In this document: positions 10,504 through 22,617 of the stretch, piece by piece
How the letters are laid out: each line of letters begins with the position of its first letter
Numbering within the stretch: the first letter of the stretch is position 1
Source of the DNA: Cryptomeria japonica
Lineage: Eukaryota > Streptophyta > Pinopsida > Cupressales > Cupressaceae
Direction of reading: 5' to 3'
DNA: 64,000 nucleotides
NCBI RefSeq assembly: GCF_030272615.1
Contig: NC_081406.1
Location: 472,308,400-472,372,399, forward strand
Notes under the pieces: model-generated
What the model saw: the letters and a program-made list of their open reading frames with translations, nothing else
Databases searched by the model: none
Told to the model about the DNA's origin: nothing
Translations under genes and position numbers: made by a program

Positions 10504-11014
10504 AGATGATGAAGCCATTTCAGATAAAGTAGATTCAAAATGGGATTTACAAAGAAATACCTCAATTCACATGCGCTGCCTCGGTTACCAATTGATTACT
10601 CAAATGCACACCTATACAGCCTTCACTAACCTTCGAATCAGCTTCAATCATGCAAATCACAACATGAATTCAACTAAAACCAACTATCAATTCTCTCTTC
10701 GCTCTGCAAGTGATCAAGAATTCTCTCTCAAATGCATTTAGGGTAAAAATAACAAAGTAAAACTTGCTTTTATCCTTTTACCTACCGCATTAAATTCTCT
10801 ACCACTAGGGTTGTAAACCCTAATACACCGCTTAATGATGCATACAATATTAATAGGTGTAAAACCTAGTTGATAAACTTTTGGAAAACCGATTGACAAA
10901 AGATATCAAGATTTCTCACATAACAACTCAAAATTCAAACTCTCTTACCACTCATCTTTCAAGGGGTCCGGAAGTAGATTTACGGCTATGCTCCCCTTAG
11001 CCCTGTTGAAAGGC
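10504..11014 (-). pseudogene. Family B ORF2 start and upstream leader
   Basis: The minus strand has ATG at 10518-10516 and reads MASSS up to the insertion point; the frame continues KQVDRLMITSEP from 3823 downwards. About 500 bp of non-coding leader separate it from the ORF1 stop at 11015. Part of the leader (ATGCATTTGAGAGAGAATTC and GCAGAGCGAAGAG) is similar in character to the leader before family A ORF2, which also has GAGCGAAG. The A1 insertion therefore cut ORF2 at codons 4-5. Confidence 0.7.
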
Positions 11015-12309
11015 TCAGTTTACCAGTGTAGGATTCTCCACACTAGGTGAAGGATTAGGTTCTTCTACAAGTATATCATCACTTTTCTTTTTCCAAATTT
11101 GGTTCATCTCTTCTTTGGTTTCCTCATCATTTACCTTCTGCTTTCCTTTCTGATCTTTAGAATGATTAACCGGTTTATTCTTTTTGGATCTACAGAACTT
11201 CACCACGTGTCCTGGTTTATGACAATGATAGTAGGCCATTCCAGATGATCTCCAAGGTCCTGCATTGCCTCTTCCAGTTCTCCTTCTACAATTCATAGCC
11301 ATATGACCATAATAGTTACAAATGGTGCAAATGACATTAGTTACCTTTTCCATCTTAAATGGACTAAACTGGTTGACATAGGGTCTCTGCCAGTTCAAGT
11401 TACCCCAGTTATCATAGGTTCTCATCCAATTACCATTAGGTCTTAGACTCATGTGAGGTACTAGATTATTTGCTCCATATCTGCATTCAACTGATCTATG
11501 ATCGTACATTTTGCATGTGAAACAATGACCTTCAAATCTCTTCAATGCATACCTAGTATTTGAATTGTAGCTTGTAATTCCATTGGGTTTATTTCTACAC
11601 ACATTTCTAGTATGTCCAAGCTTATGACACACAAAGCAAATAGGTTTGAAAAATTATTACGAGTAGGCTTGTTAGCCTTAGGAGCAGTTTTGTCTTTGTG
11701 AATGTTGATCTTGATTCTGGAAGACTCTCCTTTCTCAGATGTATTAAAACCAAGTCCAGAAGTATCACCTTTCATCCTTTATGATTGTATCTACTCATCT
11801 AGCATGGTAGAACTTCTAATGAACTTTTCCATCTTTCCATTAACCTCATTGTGTTCTCTGGTAAGATCTTCATTGTGTTTTGAAAGGGTCTCTCTTAGAG
11901 ATGATGCCATTTCAAGATCTAGTTGCAAAGCCTCTTTTTCTTCTTTTTCAGCATGCCAATGCTCGTACAAAGTTGCATTCTCTTGTCTGATCTTAGCAAT
12001 CTCATGATCTCTTTCTTTAACAAGATATTCAGCTGCCCTCTTGGCTTCTAGCTCTTGACTCATGTGGATGGTTAGGGCTTCTAACTCTCTTCTTAGATTT
12101 AGCTTCTCACCATTCAGTTTTTCAACTTCTTTAGCTAATGCATCAATGTTAGCTTCATCTGAAGAACTATTATCAGATATTTCCAATAGTTGTTTAGTTA
12201 GCTCTCTCCTTTTGACTTGTGAGGCTTTGAATTTGACCCTTAGGGTTTCAAGCTCATCCTTGGTAGCTTCAAGCACTCTAGCCATCTCAAAGTAGCTCAT
12301 ATCCCCCAT
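11015..12309 (-). pseudogene. Gag-like ORF1 of family B: coiled coil and four CCHC knuckles
   Basis: The minus-strand ATG at 12309 lies in GCCACCATGG, a strong initiation context, and gives MGDMSYFEMARVLEATKDELE. About 165 residues of charged coiled coil follow, then a linker with stops at about 11787 and 11775 and a frameshift near 11640. The zinc region (11015-11680) has CFVCHKLGHTRNVC, CFTCKMYDHRSVEC, CTICNYYGHMAMNC, and a fourth knuckle YYHCHKPGHVVKFC whose first Cys is Tyr. The order and number of domains match family A ORF1, although the sequence is much diverged. An RNA-binding, particle-forming role is inferred from the knuckles and coil. Confidence 0.7.
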
Positions 12310-12357
12310 GGTGGCTTTAGGGTTTCCTTCCAAGCTATTAAGACTCAAAGAAGTTAG

Positions 12358-12370
12358 GCTCTGATACCAA
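12358..12370 (-). promoter_or_regulatory. Primer-binding site of family B
   Basis: On the minus strand this reads TTGGTATCAGAGC, immediately inside the 5' LTR. It is the same tRNA-iMet PBS used by family A and by the copia elements. Confidence 0.85.
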
Positions 12371-12371
12371 T

Positions 12372-13482
12372 TGATAGATTTATAAAGTACTGAGAGGGGG
12401 TGGTGAATCAGTGACACCAAAAATAATACTACTTTAAACAATGACCGATAGATATACTTAACAAGTTTACTCAACACTATGTATGCAATCCAAAATGATA
12501 TTAAAGCATCCACACAAAGTAAAACATCCACCATAACACAAGTGTTTATACATGGAAAACCCAAATGGGAAAAACCATGGTGAGATGGGACTCACAAGTT
12601 AACTATTTGCAGTAATAGGTAACTGACTAGTTAAGGTCTACAAAAATGCTCTGCTAAGAGAGAATCTTGTTAAAGATCCGAAAGCTCTGTTAGGAGATAT
12701 ACCCTGTTAAAGGTAGTACCCTATTAGGAGTAACCTCGGTAAAGGATTTCTGAATCCAAACTAATGGATCACCTTGTTAAAGGATTTGTACAATGAAGCT
12801 TGTTAGAGCTTACTCGGTTAGGGGATTTGACTATTGTAGTGATTAGAAAACAATAGATGGTGTGATCTAGAAGTAGCACAACTTGCTTGAATAGATCCTC
12901 TTATGCACACTCAAAACTACATTACCAACATATTCTACAACTTAACACTTCTATCTTCGCATCAAAACATCTCATATCATCTCTCATCATGTATATCTAA
13001 AATAGTTCATCATAATGTCATTATATAGACATTTAGATTTCATGTCGGCCTTAGAAATTATATCACAATTTCCTAGGTGCAGTGTATCTAGACAATCAAA
13101 CATAACTCCTCATAAATTACTGCCAAATTTGTTGGTTAGGATAACTCATCACGACTGGTGATAACTCATCACACAATCAATGAATATCAGTTGGAACACC
13201 GATACCGATTAAAGTTAACCTATGTCAACATATAAACTAATTGTCCTCCATTTCTTCTTTGATATTCTCCACTGGATCTTCAAGTTGGTGTCAGGTCATT
13301 CCTGTATATACCGGTTGATGACATGTACCGGTTTGACACCATCATAAGCTTTCAATATCGGTTGCAATACAAGTAATCTTTAGAAGTAATATGGGTAGAC
13401 AATGTGAACATATGTGTGTGTGTACATGTTCCATCAATGACAACATATGAAGTCATTCATTACAATCATCATCAAGCCAACA
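12372..13482 (-). repeat. 5' LTR of the family B element
   Basis: In element orientation this begins TGTTGGCTTG at 13482 and ends at 12372, about 1.1 kb, next to the PBS. It is related to the solo LTR at 25008-26159. Shared parts include the G-run near the element-3' end and the block around CCCAAATGGGAAAAACCA followed by GTGAGATGG and ACTCACAAG. The element-3' terminus has mutated from CCTAACA to TCTATCA. Confidence 0.75.
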
Positions 13483-16359
13483 ATGTGAACCTTGGATATT
13501 ATGATGTTATTGTGGTCCTCTTTTTGTACCCTATATTTTAGGAGCATATTAGGGGGAGTGATGCTCATGTGGCTGTTGGGGCTCTCAAGTGGCTACCAAG
13601 GAATCTCATTGAGAGTTGGTTAATCAAGTGATAACATTAAATTAAATAAATTGGGTTGGTTTGAACACACTTTAATAAGATATTTGTTGGTGCCCAGTCA
13701 TGCCTCATGTGCTCGTATAGATAGAGGATGAGATCTCATGGCCCAGAGTGCTCGTTTAGACTTAGGATGAGATTGGAAAGGTCTGTATAGAAGATCAAAC
13801 TTCCTTGCCTCCATGGAAGGATTTTTCGGTTCCACATGTACATCAAAGGTGCATTAGGATCTAGAGTTTGGAGAGGGTCAGACTACTAGGGAAACCCTTG
13901 TTGATGGCATGTGATGACACTCTCCCCTATATGTAGCCTAGGACCTTAATCTTTGTGATGTGTGGAAGCCTCTAGTGAGTTTGTATTTTGTCTTTTAGTT
14001 CTTGTATGTGTTTGTTCCCTTTGTATATTTGTATTCCCTTGGATGTATAGGTGTCAACCTAGCTCAACTGTGTGTGGGGGCCTTATGCCATTGTCCGAAG
14101 CATGGGGGGTGGACCTTTTTGGTTCCACATGGTCAAGTGGTTGATGCCTTCTTCCATTGGGTTGTCTCGTGGTTGTTTGTGAGCATGTGGATGTTTCTTC
14201 TTCTCTTCAGTTCTAGTGCTATGGATTTATGATGCAAATGTATTCTCTGGTATATGTAAAGATTCATCTATGCACTTATATTTGCATATCATTCATGTGA
14301 TCATTATATCATGACGTTCTTATTGTAAGGATAGGTGTAAATTGTAATGTAAATTATGCATAAGATGTAAGAAGTAATGTAATGATGTTATCATATGTCT
14401 AATCATGCAATGATGGTATCGGCTATAATATAGGAATGGTTAGATTCATTATGTTTACAAGATTTGATAGATTAGGAACATTTGATATTTGTGCTTAAAA
14501 TGAACATAGTACCCTAGAAGTGTTAGTTATGATATATCTCATGGTTATTATGAATATGGTTTAAAATGAGCACATTCTCATGTTATGTCTAATGAAAAGG
14601 CATTAGTTCAGGTAGGGGATGTATCTTGTATCATTATAAATGTTACACATATATATTCTAATGTTGCATTTCAATAATGGCATTAGGGTACCTTAGGGAA
14701 TGTAATTGAATTAATATGAGTTTACTTCCTCTTGTGCATTAAAGTTATGTAGTCATGTCAATTTAATGTATGAATCCCCTTATTGTTTATCGTGATGTTG
14801 TATCATAATTGTTTTTTATCTCTATGATATTTAGTTAGGTTATTAGTTGGCCTAATTTTTCTAGGGTTTCTTGGCGAGCATTACAGTATGCACGTATGTT
14901 ATATACTTTATGTATTTATGAATAAGTAATTAATTAATAATATAAAGTATTGATTTTATTATTGATTTTATCATTTATGTTACATGAATATAAATTTATA
15001 TATTGCTATTTTTAAATAAAATTAAAATCATATATTAGAGAATCGGTTTTATAGGGAAGCATATTAAAGTCTCCAACCACGTGATGGAAGAATTCATCAA
15101 CACCACATGGTGGGGGGGGGGGATTTAAACCACCATGTAGTGGTCTAAGTAATGTGCTAGCCAACTTTTAGTTTGGTGAAGAGAATACCACGTATGTGGT
15201 AGAGGGTTTGTGGAGTATGGTGAAGGTGAGGGGGTTGACCACCTCAGCTGGCACACCCTACTCAAAAGGAGATGGATTTAAGTAAAAATCACCCTAATCA
15301 CAAGGTAAGTGAGGGTTTAATCAAGCACACCCTACTCATATGGGGTGAGGTCTAACAAACTAATAAACCTCACCACCTTTTTAATAGCACCATAAGGTAG
15401 GATGTGGGCTTTTAAAATTGTATTGAAAGTCTATTTTATAGTATCGTGGGGGTTATTTTGGTTGTAATTAATCAACATATTAGGGAATGGGTTTTTAGTA
15501 TATATTTTGAATACCCTAATTTTTAATGCCAATTATTTTGGAAAGATAAATAGGAAAAAAAATTATTAATTTATTCTCTAAAAACTTTGAATTGATTGGG
15601 TGGAATTTATTTTAATATTTCAATTATGTTTTTAATTGTGATAACCAGCTTTTGGTTATTAGTTGGTTATGGGCATTGAACTGCCCTCATTTTTGGAGGG
15701 AAAAGGATAATTTTAAAGTGGGAATTATTTTCCCTTGAGAGACTATAAATAGAATAGCCTTGGGTTATAAAGGTACTTTTGGGGAGTCCTTTTCATTGTG
15801 AAGTTTTCAAATGAAATATTTTTGTTATTCGTGAGGGGGAGAGGATTTCTCCTTCCTTTTGAGTAGAAATTTTGGAGGAGGGTTTCATTCGTGATTTCCT
15901 TGTTTGGGATAAGTAGTGGAAAATATTGTGAAGGAGATTTTAATGAATAACTTTGAGACTCATGTTCTTTATCATTCACTAGTCTCCAAAGAAATTGGCC
16001 ATGTTCTATGTTTCGCTTGATAGCTTAATTATTTTTCTTATTATTTCTACTTTTGGAATGCAAGGATGGTTGTGTTTTTATCAAGTGTTCATGATGAGTA
16101 AGCTTGTTATAGTTAAGAAATGAAGAAATGGGATTTGTGTGAATCCTAAATTATGCTTGTGCTATTCCTTGTTCATTAATACATGTACACTTGATCTTGA
16201 AACAAATACCAATGTAAATAATCTTAGAATGAGTATTTTTGATAGGAAGATGAAGAAAGAGATATTTGAAATATTTGTAATTCATGAGGTTATTAATAGA
16301 CATAAGTATTTATATAAAAAAATGTTTTATAGGTATGTAGTTGTTATTTGTGTCGTGCC
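13483..16359 (+). other. AT-rich stretch without a recognised gene
   Basis: Short ORFs here have no recognisable domain and no good codon structure. A TATA-like site lies at 15744-15751. A hairpin with an 11-G loop lies at about 15100-15145. The stretch could be old LTR or UTR sequence of an unidentified element, but no terminal repeat pair or target duplicate was found. Confidence 0.4.
15744..15751 (+). promoter_or_regulatory. Candidate TATA box
   Basis: TATAAATA in the context GAGACTATAAATAGAATAG is an excellent plant TATA match. No ORF follows within a sensible distance, so it may be the promoter of a retroelement LTR that I cannot delimit. Confidence 0.35.
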
Positions 16360-17482
16360 TGTGAAGTGTGATACCTGCAGTTGCAACACAAACACTCAAT
16401 AGATCATTACAAGCATGGTTAGCCAATTAAAAGAAAATGAAAGATGAACCATGACAAAGCGACCTATCGCCTCCTAAGAGATGCGAGTATGGATTTGCTC
16501 TCAGATCTAGATAAGCAATCCCAATGACTTGACTACACCTAGACGAAGGATTTGAAATGATGATATGCAAGATAGATGAGATTAATTATGCTAGATTTAT
16601 CCAAGAGGATAATTAAGCTAATTATATGCATGATTAAGCTATGATGATGATACAATTAAGCTAGAAAATAGATTGATTAAGCTACATGATTCAACAATTA
16701 TGCTATAAAATGATCAAATTAAGCTAATCTAAGATACAATTGCCTATAACAACAATGCTCAAATGATATGAATATAGTAACAATGCCTAAATTGATAATG
16801 AGATGGGATCCTTTATGCTCCAAAATGGGGATATTTATAGGATTTCCAAGGTTAGGGGTGAGGTGGCAGGAATTAACGGTCAAGATTGAGTCTGAAGATA
16901 TCAAGGGTGAAATTGGAGGTTGGAGAAGAGGTTGGAGGAAGGGACACTTGTCATCTCTGTGGTGACAAGTGTCAAGAAGCCTTGCTCATAAGAGGGCAAG
17001 TGTCCAACGGAGGAGACATGTGGCCAAAGTGCCATGTGTCTCAAGGGGAGAATATCCACACCATAGGAGGTTAGAATGTGCAAGATAGGACAAGGTTAGG
17101 AAAATCCAAGGTTAGGTGGAATGGGTTAGGTTAGGTGGTTATAAGTTAGGAGGCATGTGGGTAATTTGAATTTAAAAATTCAAATAATAGGAAAAGACTA
17201 ATTAATTTTCAACAACTCATAAATTGATTTGTTTTAATTAATTAGGGGATTAAAAGAATTGACTGAAATGGGGGGAGGATTAATTAATTTGGATTATTAA
17301 TCAAAGGGGGCCATTGAAATGAACCTATTAGATAAATCCTTAGATTTATTAATAAGTAGATGAAAGGGAGAATTTAATCAAATTGCTAATGAATTCAATT
17401 AAATTAGGGAGGAGGATTAACTAAATAATTGCTTATTTAATTAATTATCTTCAGACCATTTTTAGGTGTATACATTTTGCCC
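16360..17482 (-). repeat. Candidate 3' LTR of the gypsy element
   Basis: On the minus strand, downstream of the gypsy integrase, AAAGATGGGCAAAA is followed at 17482 by TGTATACACCTAAAAATGG. This looks like the polypurine tract and LTR start of Tat-type gypsy elements. The lower boundary is only a guess, near 16360, because no second LTR copy was recognised in the window. Confidence 0.3.
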
Positions 17483-17786
17483 ATCTTTGAAGAGAGGTGT
17501 GATGACACGTTGATTAAAAGAATAATCTCATTTTGATGATGATATTGGTTCGATAGGATGCCCTAGACATTGATTGATAAATTGCGGTATGATGATGCCC
17601 CCTCGAGAGATCAATTGAGAGAATTAATTTTTGGAGTGTGTGAATTTTTGCGAAATTGATATCCCGATTAGAAATGATCCGATTTCTGCAACTGTGGTTG
17701 ATGAAAGTGCGAGCTCTATGATCACAGTGATGTGGTTCTTGATTATTGATAAATCTTGATTGATTAGATTGATAAGTGTGAGATTC

Positions 17787-17930
17787 AGTCTGGTTTCAGG
17801 AATGACACCTCTTGTATAAGACAAAGATGGTCAAAGTGTCTGGTTTCAGGAACGATATATCCTATATAAGACTTGATCAGAAAGTCTAGTTCCAGGAAAG
17901 ATACATCTTATATAAGACAAGATAGGATCG
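17787..17930 (+). repeat. Three 48-bp tandem repeats
   Basis: Units begin at 17787, 17835 and 17883. Each contains TCT-GGTTTCAGGAA or a close variant, then GA(T/C)A, and ends with (TG/TA)TATAAGAC. Confidence 0.75.
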
Positions 17931-19097
17931 ATCTAGATGCGATCGATTGATAGAATTAATAAGGTTGATTAGTAAAGAACTGATAGTTTGTTGATATTAA
18001 GTTGCAGGAGGATTCATATATGTTGATGTTGGTTCTGTTGAGGGGGTAACATAAGATTTGTGCTAGGTCAACAATATCTGGAGAGAGAGATGAGTCATCA
18101 GTCTGATTGCGTATACACTCATGATGATACCTTGATGATTCTTGCGATAGATTTAACCTTGGATAAGATGAGCTTGTGGGATCCCATGCAAGAATGAAAT
18201 GCAAGCTAAATGCAAATGAAATGGAAAGCTACGACCGGACCAGTCACTGAGTTATTGCATTTTGTCAGCATTGAGCTTTTTTTAAATGTGGGAAGTGAGT
18301 GCAAACATCGATGGTATAATTAAACCATGATGATCTTAGCACTACTTTCCTGGATTTTGATATTGCAAGAAGTTAGCACAAGCATCATAGTATAATTGAA
18401 CCAAGATGACCTGAGTGTTGCTTGCATAAAACAGGCAATATTAACCATTTCAATACGTAAATTGGAAATGTCTTCGATGATACTCTGATGATCATAACCT
18501 CAAACAAATTTACACATATTAATGATTAATTTACAAACAACAGACAAGAAAAATATCATGTTCCTTCCTTGTTCCTCTAGTTAGAGACATCTTGGAGTCA
18601 CTCAGAAATCATGATAGTGAAAATCAAGATAAAAAAGTTGAACAAGTATGTTAAAATTATTATCCAAAAGATACCATCCATTGAAAAGTGTGTGATGTGC
18701 TTAGACTCACATGTGATAGTTTGATGGGTGACAACTTGATCTTGTGTTCAACATTGGATATGTCTCAATTTTTGCTTGATAAGAGTTGCCTGACTATTGT
18801 TCTCCCTGTTTGATTAAGCTCAAAATGATCAAAAATTTTGCCCCCAGCTAGGTCCAAGATTTTTCCCCAAGCCTAGAAATAACGTTATTATGATATACCT
18901 AATGATCCAAACCATGGCGATAAATCACTTGGGATGTCTATGTATGTACAAAGGCTTTATTATCAATATGAACAATGATGATGGAAAATGAATGCAAGCG
19001 GAAGGATGCATGAGCCAATAGATGGAAGAGCTAGCTAACATATAGCACCTATTTGCCAAGTTTTCACCATCTGTTTTTATTGCACTTTTTCTCATAT

Positions 19098-19262
19098 TTG
19101 ATTTTTTTTTTTTTTTTTTTTTTTTGGATTTTGTTCTTTTTCACTGTTTTTGGTTTTTTCTTCTTTTTCACTATTTTTGGATTTTCTTCTTTTTCACTGT
19201 TTTTGGATTTTCTTCTTTTTCACTGTTTTTGGATTTTCTGCTTTTTCACTGTTTTTGAATTT
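19098..19262 (+). repeat. Poly-T tract and about six 25-bp T-rich repeats
   Basis: A run of more than 20 T (about 19100-19124) is followed by repeats of TTTTTGGATTTTCTTCTTTTTCACTG, about 25 bp each. On the gypsy sense strand this is an A-rich tract just downstream of the integrase. The hydrophobic ORF it yields on the plus strand is a composition artefact. Confidence 0.75.
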
Positions 19263-19289
19263 TTTATGCCTTTTCAGACATAAAACTTC

Positions 19290-20501
19290 TTCAGATGCAT
19301 GCTATTGATGGGTTCCTCGAGTTGATCCTCGTCCTGTGTTGATAGCTGATATGCTCCTGGCCCAAATATTGTTGTGACCACAAACAGACCTAACCAATTT
19401 GGTTCAAACTTCCCTTTCTTTTCTTGATCTGCCTAGTTGTGTGGATTTTCTTTGAGTACTAGTTCCCCAACTTGAAATGTTCTCAGTTTGACGTTGTGAT
19501 TGTAACTGTGACACATTCTCTGTTGATATACCTTTAAATGATCAAAGGCATTTTGTCTTTGTTAATGGATTAATTCTAACTCCTACAATCTAGATACTCG
19601 TTGTTCTTCATCTGGGATAAGACCTTTTAATTATACTCAAAGAGAAGGTATCTCCACTTCTATTGGTAGTATTACTTCTGATCCATAAACAAGAGAGAAA
19701 GTTGTGGCACCTATTGGTGTGCGGATACTGGTACGGTAGGCCCATAGAGAAGGGTTCAATTTAATATGCCAATCTCTTCCTGCATCAGTCACGGTCTTTT
19801 TGAGGATTTTAAGAATGGTTTTGTTTGATGCCTCTACTTGCCCATTCCCTTGTGGATAGTAGGGTATTGAAAATCTATGTTGGACCTTGAATTTCTCATA
19901 TAGCTCTTAGACATCTTGGTTCTTGAACGGTTGCCCATTATCAGTGATAATGGTCATGGGTATTCCATAGCGACAGATGATGTAGTTCAAGATAAATGCA
20001 ACAATTTGTTTTCCTATGATATTGATGAGAGGTACTGCCTCAATCCATTTTGTAAAATATTCTATAGCTACAAGGATGAATTTGTGACCATTCGATGAAG
20101 AAGGATTTATCTTTCCTACTAGATCAAGACCCCATTGGTAGAAAGGCCAAGATGTTGCCAAAGCATGAAGTTCTTGTGCTGGTGCATGAATCAAATTTCC
20201 ATGGATCTGACATTGTTTGCATGTTTTATCTATCTGAAAAGAATCTCATTCCATAGTTGGCCAATAATAGCCCAAGCGTATGAGTTTTTTTGAAAGGGTA
20301 AGACCACTTGAATGAGTGCCACAAATGTCGTTATGGACTTCATTTAAGGCCTTCTCAGATTCTTCTTGTTCGAGACATCTTAAAAGAGTACCGTCTAGAC
20401 CTCGTTTAAAAAGGGTATCCACGACGAGAGTATAATCAAGGATTGGTGAATAAAGTTTCTCTTTTGGTTTTTTGATAAGTCAGGAGGGAGGATATTATCT
20501 T
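19290..20501 (-). pseudogene. Ty3/gypsy integrase (Tat-type element)
   Basis: Reading from 20495 downwards on the minus strand: a decayed zinc-binding region with CGTHSSGLTLSKKLIRLGYYWP and CKQCQIHGN (about 20190-20350); the catalytic core at 19907-20194 with WGLDLVGKI and IITDNGQPF; QGNGQVEASNKTI at about 19830-19870 carrying the third acidic residue; then the C-terminal part (19290-19780) with YRTSIRTPIGATTFSLVYG and a late GPGAYQL-type segment. Integrase would insert the element cDNA into chromosomes. Several stops interrupt it (one after FKNQDV near 19906). A copia insertion at 20502 separates it from the RNase H at 23128. Confidence 0.85.
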
Positions 20502-21569
20502 TGTTAGGTCTCAGAGACAACTGAGAGGGGGGTGAATCAGTTCTCTAATAAATTCAACCAAAATTAACTTAACCAAAACTTAATGCTTAATACCGGTAAA
20601 CCAAACTTTATGCCAGTAGACAGTCTTAATAGTTAATTGCAATACCGGTAAAGATTAATGCATGAAACAAAAGAACAATAATATCCACAACACATAACAC
20701 CAATGTTTGTACGTGGAAACCCTGTAAGGGGAAAAACCATGGTGGGAAGCCCTACCCACAATCAAATGATACTACTGCAGATAGTATGTGTTTACAATAT
20801 GAATTCTGCACATGTAGAAAGGACAACTGCCTAGAGGTCACTACTCAATCACAAAATGAGAGTCACATTGACTACAATTGGATGGTTAAATCCAATGATA
20901 ATGTACTGCATAAAATAGTATCTTCATATGCTAGATTTAGTACCGGTGTAGTTCTGATTGCCTTCATAAAAGCCTCCTTCAACCTTCAAATGATGTATAC
21001 GTGTATAGCTCTACTTATTTTCTCATATACCTTATTGTAATCCTTTTTGCATTCACAATCTCATCTATATTCGATCTTACAAATCAGATCTTACATATAT
21101 ACCATAACCTAAGACCAATTTAATAGGTCGGCTCACTAAAAGATAATACAATAAAATCAATTACAAGTAAATCAATATCCGATGCATGATGTCAACTCAA
21201 TGCATTTACAACAATAATAAATCATCTCCATAACATGTCGTGCTGATCTAGAATAGATAAGTCTATCGGTGCTTATCCTTGACCTATTTGCCGGTAACAA
21301 CAAATATGCAAACCCGAATAAATAATTAACCAAATCGCCAAAACCAAGTGATCGAATAATGTCTTCGACATAACCAAGTAGTTTTCAAGTCATTCCAAGT
21401 GACGGTGAACAATATAATCTATTGGTGAACCAAATACCAGTGTCTTGCATAAGTTTTTGTCTTGCCGGTGAACGTAACCAAAATCTCCAAGTGCTGATAA
21501 GTGTTGACAAGCGATGACAAGTGTTGACATCAATGACAAAACCATATCAACATATCCAAAATACCAACA
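20502..21569 (-). repeat. 3' LTR of the deleted copia element
   Basis: TGTTAGGTC to CCAACA on the plus strand, 1,068 bp. It aligns with the copia LTRs at 383-1482, 26953-28032 and 32631-33716. The polypurine tract (reverse complement of ATATCCCCCTTTGG) follows at 21570. Confidence 0.85.
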
Positions 21570-22617
21570 ATATCCCCCTTTGGAATTGATGGCAACACAA
21601 GATGGAAAAACCATCAAAGTGCCAAAACAGAAATGCCAAAAACCAAAAACCAATAATCCAAAGAGATCATTAACCAGAAATAAAAAATGCATAATATCTC
21701 TGCGCAAAGGATAAAGTCTCTCCCCCTAGGAATAATATGTGTTATCCATGTGTTTTTCCATATCAATCTCTCCCCCTTTTACATCAAATGCCAAAGCAAT
21801 AGAAAACCAAATACAAAATACTAAGTCATTCAATGTACCAACTACTCCCCCTGAGAAGTAGCTCTCCTCATCAAAGCCGGAAAAAGATTTCTCTGTTAAT
21901 TCTATCAGTTGATGACAAACATCAACTGTCTAAGTTTTTATCGGTGGCGGTAGGACTCTAAGTTTCTCTCTGAGATACTCAAATGCTTCCTTAGGCAAAG
22001 GCTTTGTAAAGATAGCTGCAATCTACTCTTATTATTCACATAAACCAATTTCACTTATTTTGCTTCAACATTCTCCTTTAGAAAGTTTAGTTTAATAGAA
22101 ACATGTTTAGATTTAGAGTGAAGTATCGGGTTCTTTGATATATCAATTGTTGTTGTATTATCACAGTAAATAATTATAGGTTCTTTGCAATTCACCTTTA
22201 AGTCCTTCAACATTTGCTTGATCCATGATACCTGTGTACAATTAGTTGTTGCTGCAACATATTCTGATTTTGTTGTTGATAGACTTGTACAACTCTGTTT
22301 CTTGCTCAACCATGAAATTAGTCTTCTTCTAAGAAAAAATGCTCCACCGATGGTTCTTTTTCTGTCATCCATATCTCCTGCCCAATTAGCATATGTGTAT
22401 GCATATAAGTCAAAGTTTTCATCTCTAGGATACCATAAACCAAGATTTGTAGTGCCTTGTAGGTACCGGAAAATCCTTTTTACTGCTGATTTATGATTTT
22501 CTTTAGGATTACTCTAAAATCATGAAACAATACATATTGCATTCATAATATTAGGTCTTTTTTGTCTCAAATATAGTAAACCTCCTATCATATATTTGTA
22601 TCTAGTCAGATTAACAA
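21570..22617 (-). pseudogene. Copia 3' pol fragment (RNase H) and UTR
   Basis: The minus-strand ORF at 22055-22372 carries the copia RNase H end: [41 protein letters not shown] and PIIIYCDNTTTIDISKNP, then the HSKSKHVSIKLNFLKE block. Further RT-end sequence extends to about 22617. The UTR (21570-21950) has CCCCCT tracts at about 21721, 21771 and 21846, the reverse complement of Sirevirus polypurine tracts. The fragment is close in sequence to pol of the element at 26953-33716. Confidence 0.8.

Larger units (their letters stand above)
1483..13482 (-). mobile_element. Old family B LTR element lacking pol, split by a family A insertion
   Basis: This is an LTR retroelement read right to left: 5' LTR at 12372-13482, PBS at 12358-12370, gag-like ORF1 at 11015-12309, a leader, then ORF2 starting at 10518 and resuming at 3823 after a 6.7 kb insertion. 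Its 3' part runs to 1483, where a plus-strand copia insertion cuts it, so its 3' LTR is not visible. No protease, integrase or RT is present between or after the two ORFs. It is diverged from the two family A copies but has the same two-gene layout, so family A and family B share an ancestor. Confidence 0.7.
17483..19289 (-). other. Probable gypsy 3' untranslated region
   Basis: Between the integrase end and the candidate LTR there are about 1.8 kb without a coding signature. The stretch contains a 48-bp tandem repeat and a T-rich repeat, listed separately. The length fits the long 3' UTR of Tat-type elements, but this is inferred from position only. Confidence 0.35.

Noticed and set aside
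13800-14250. Possible relation of this stretch to 34800-35030, both having ATGATG-or-GACA-CTCTCCC-like phrases, and a small ORF at 13962-14144
   Set aside because: Similarity by eye is limited to short words and could be chance; the ORF is Cys- and Val-rich without any domain.
19053-19283. Hydrophobic repetitive ORF
   Set aside because: It is the translation of the poly-T and 25-bp T-rich repeats and lies antisense to the gypsy element.
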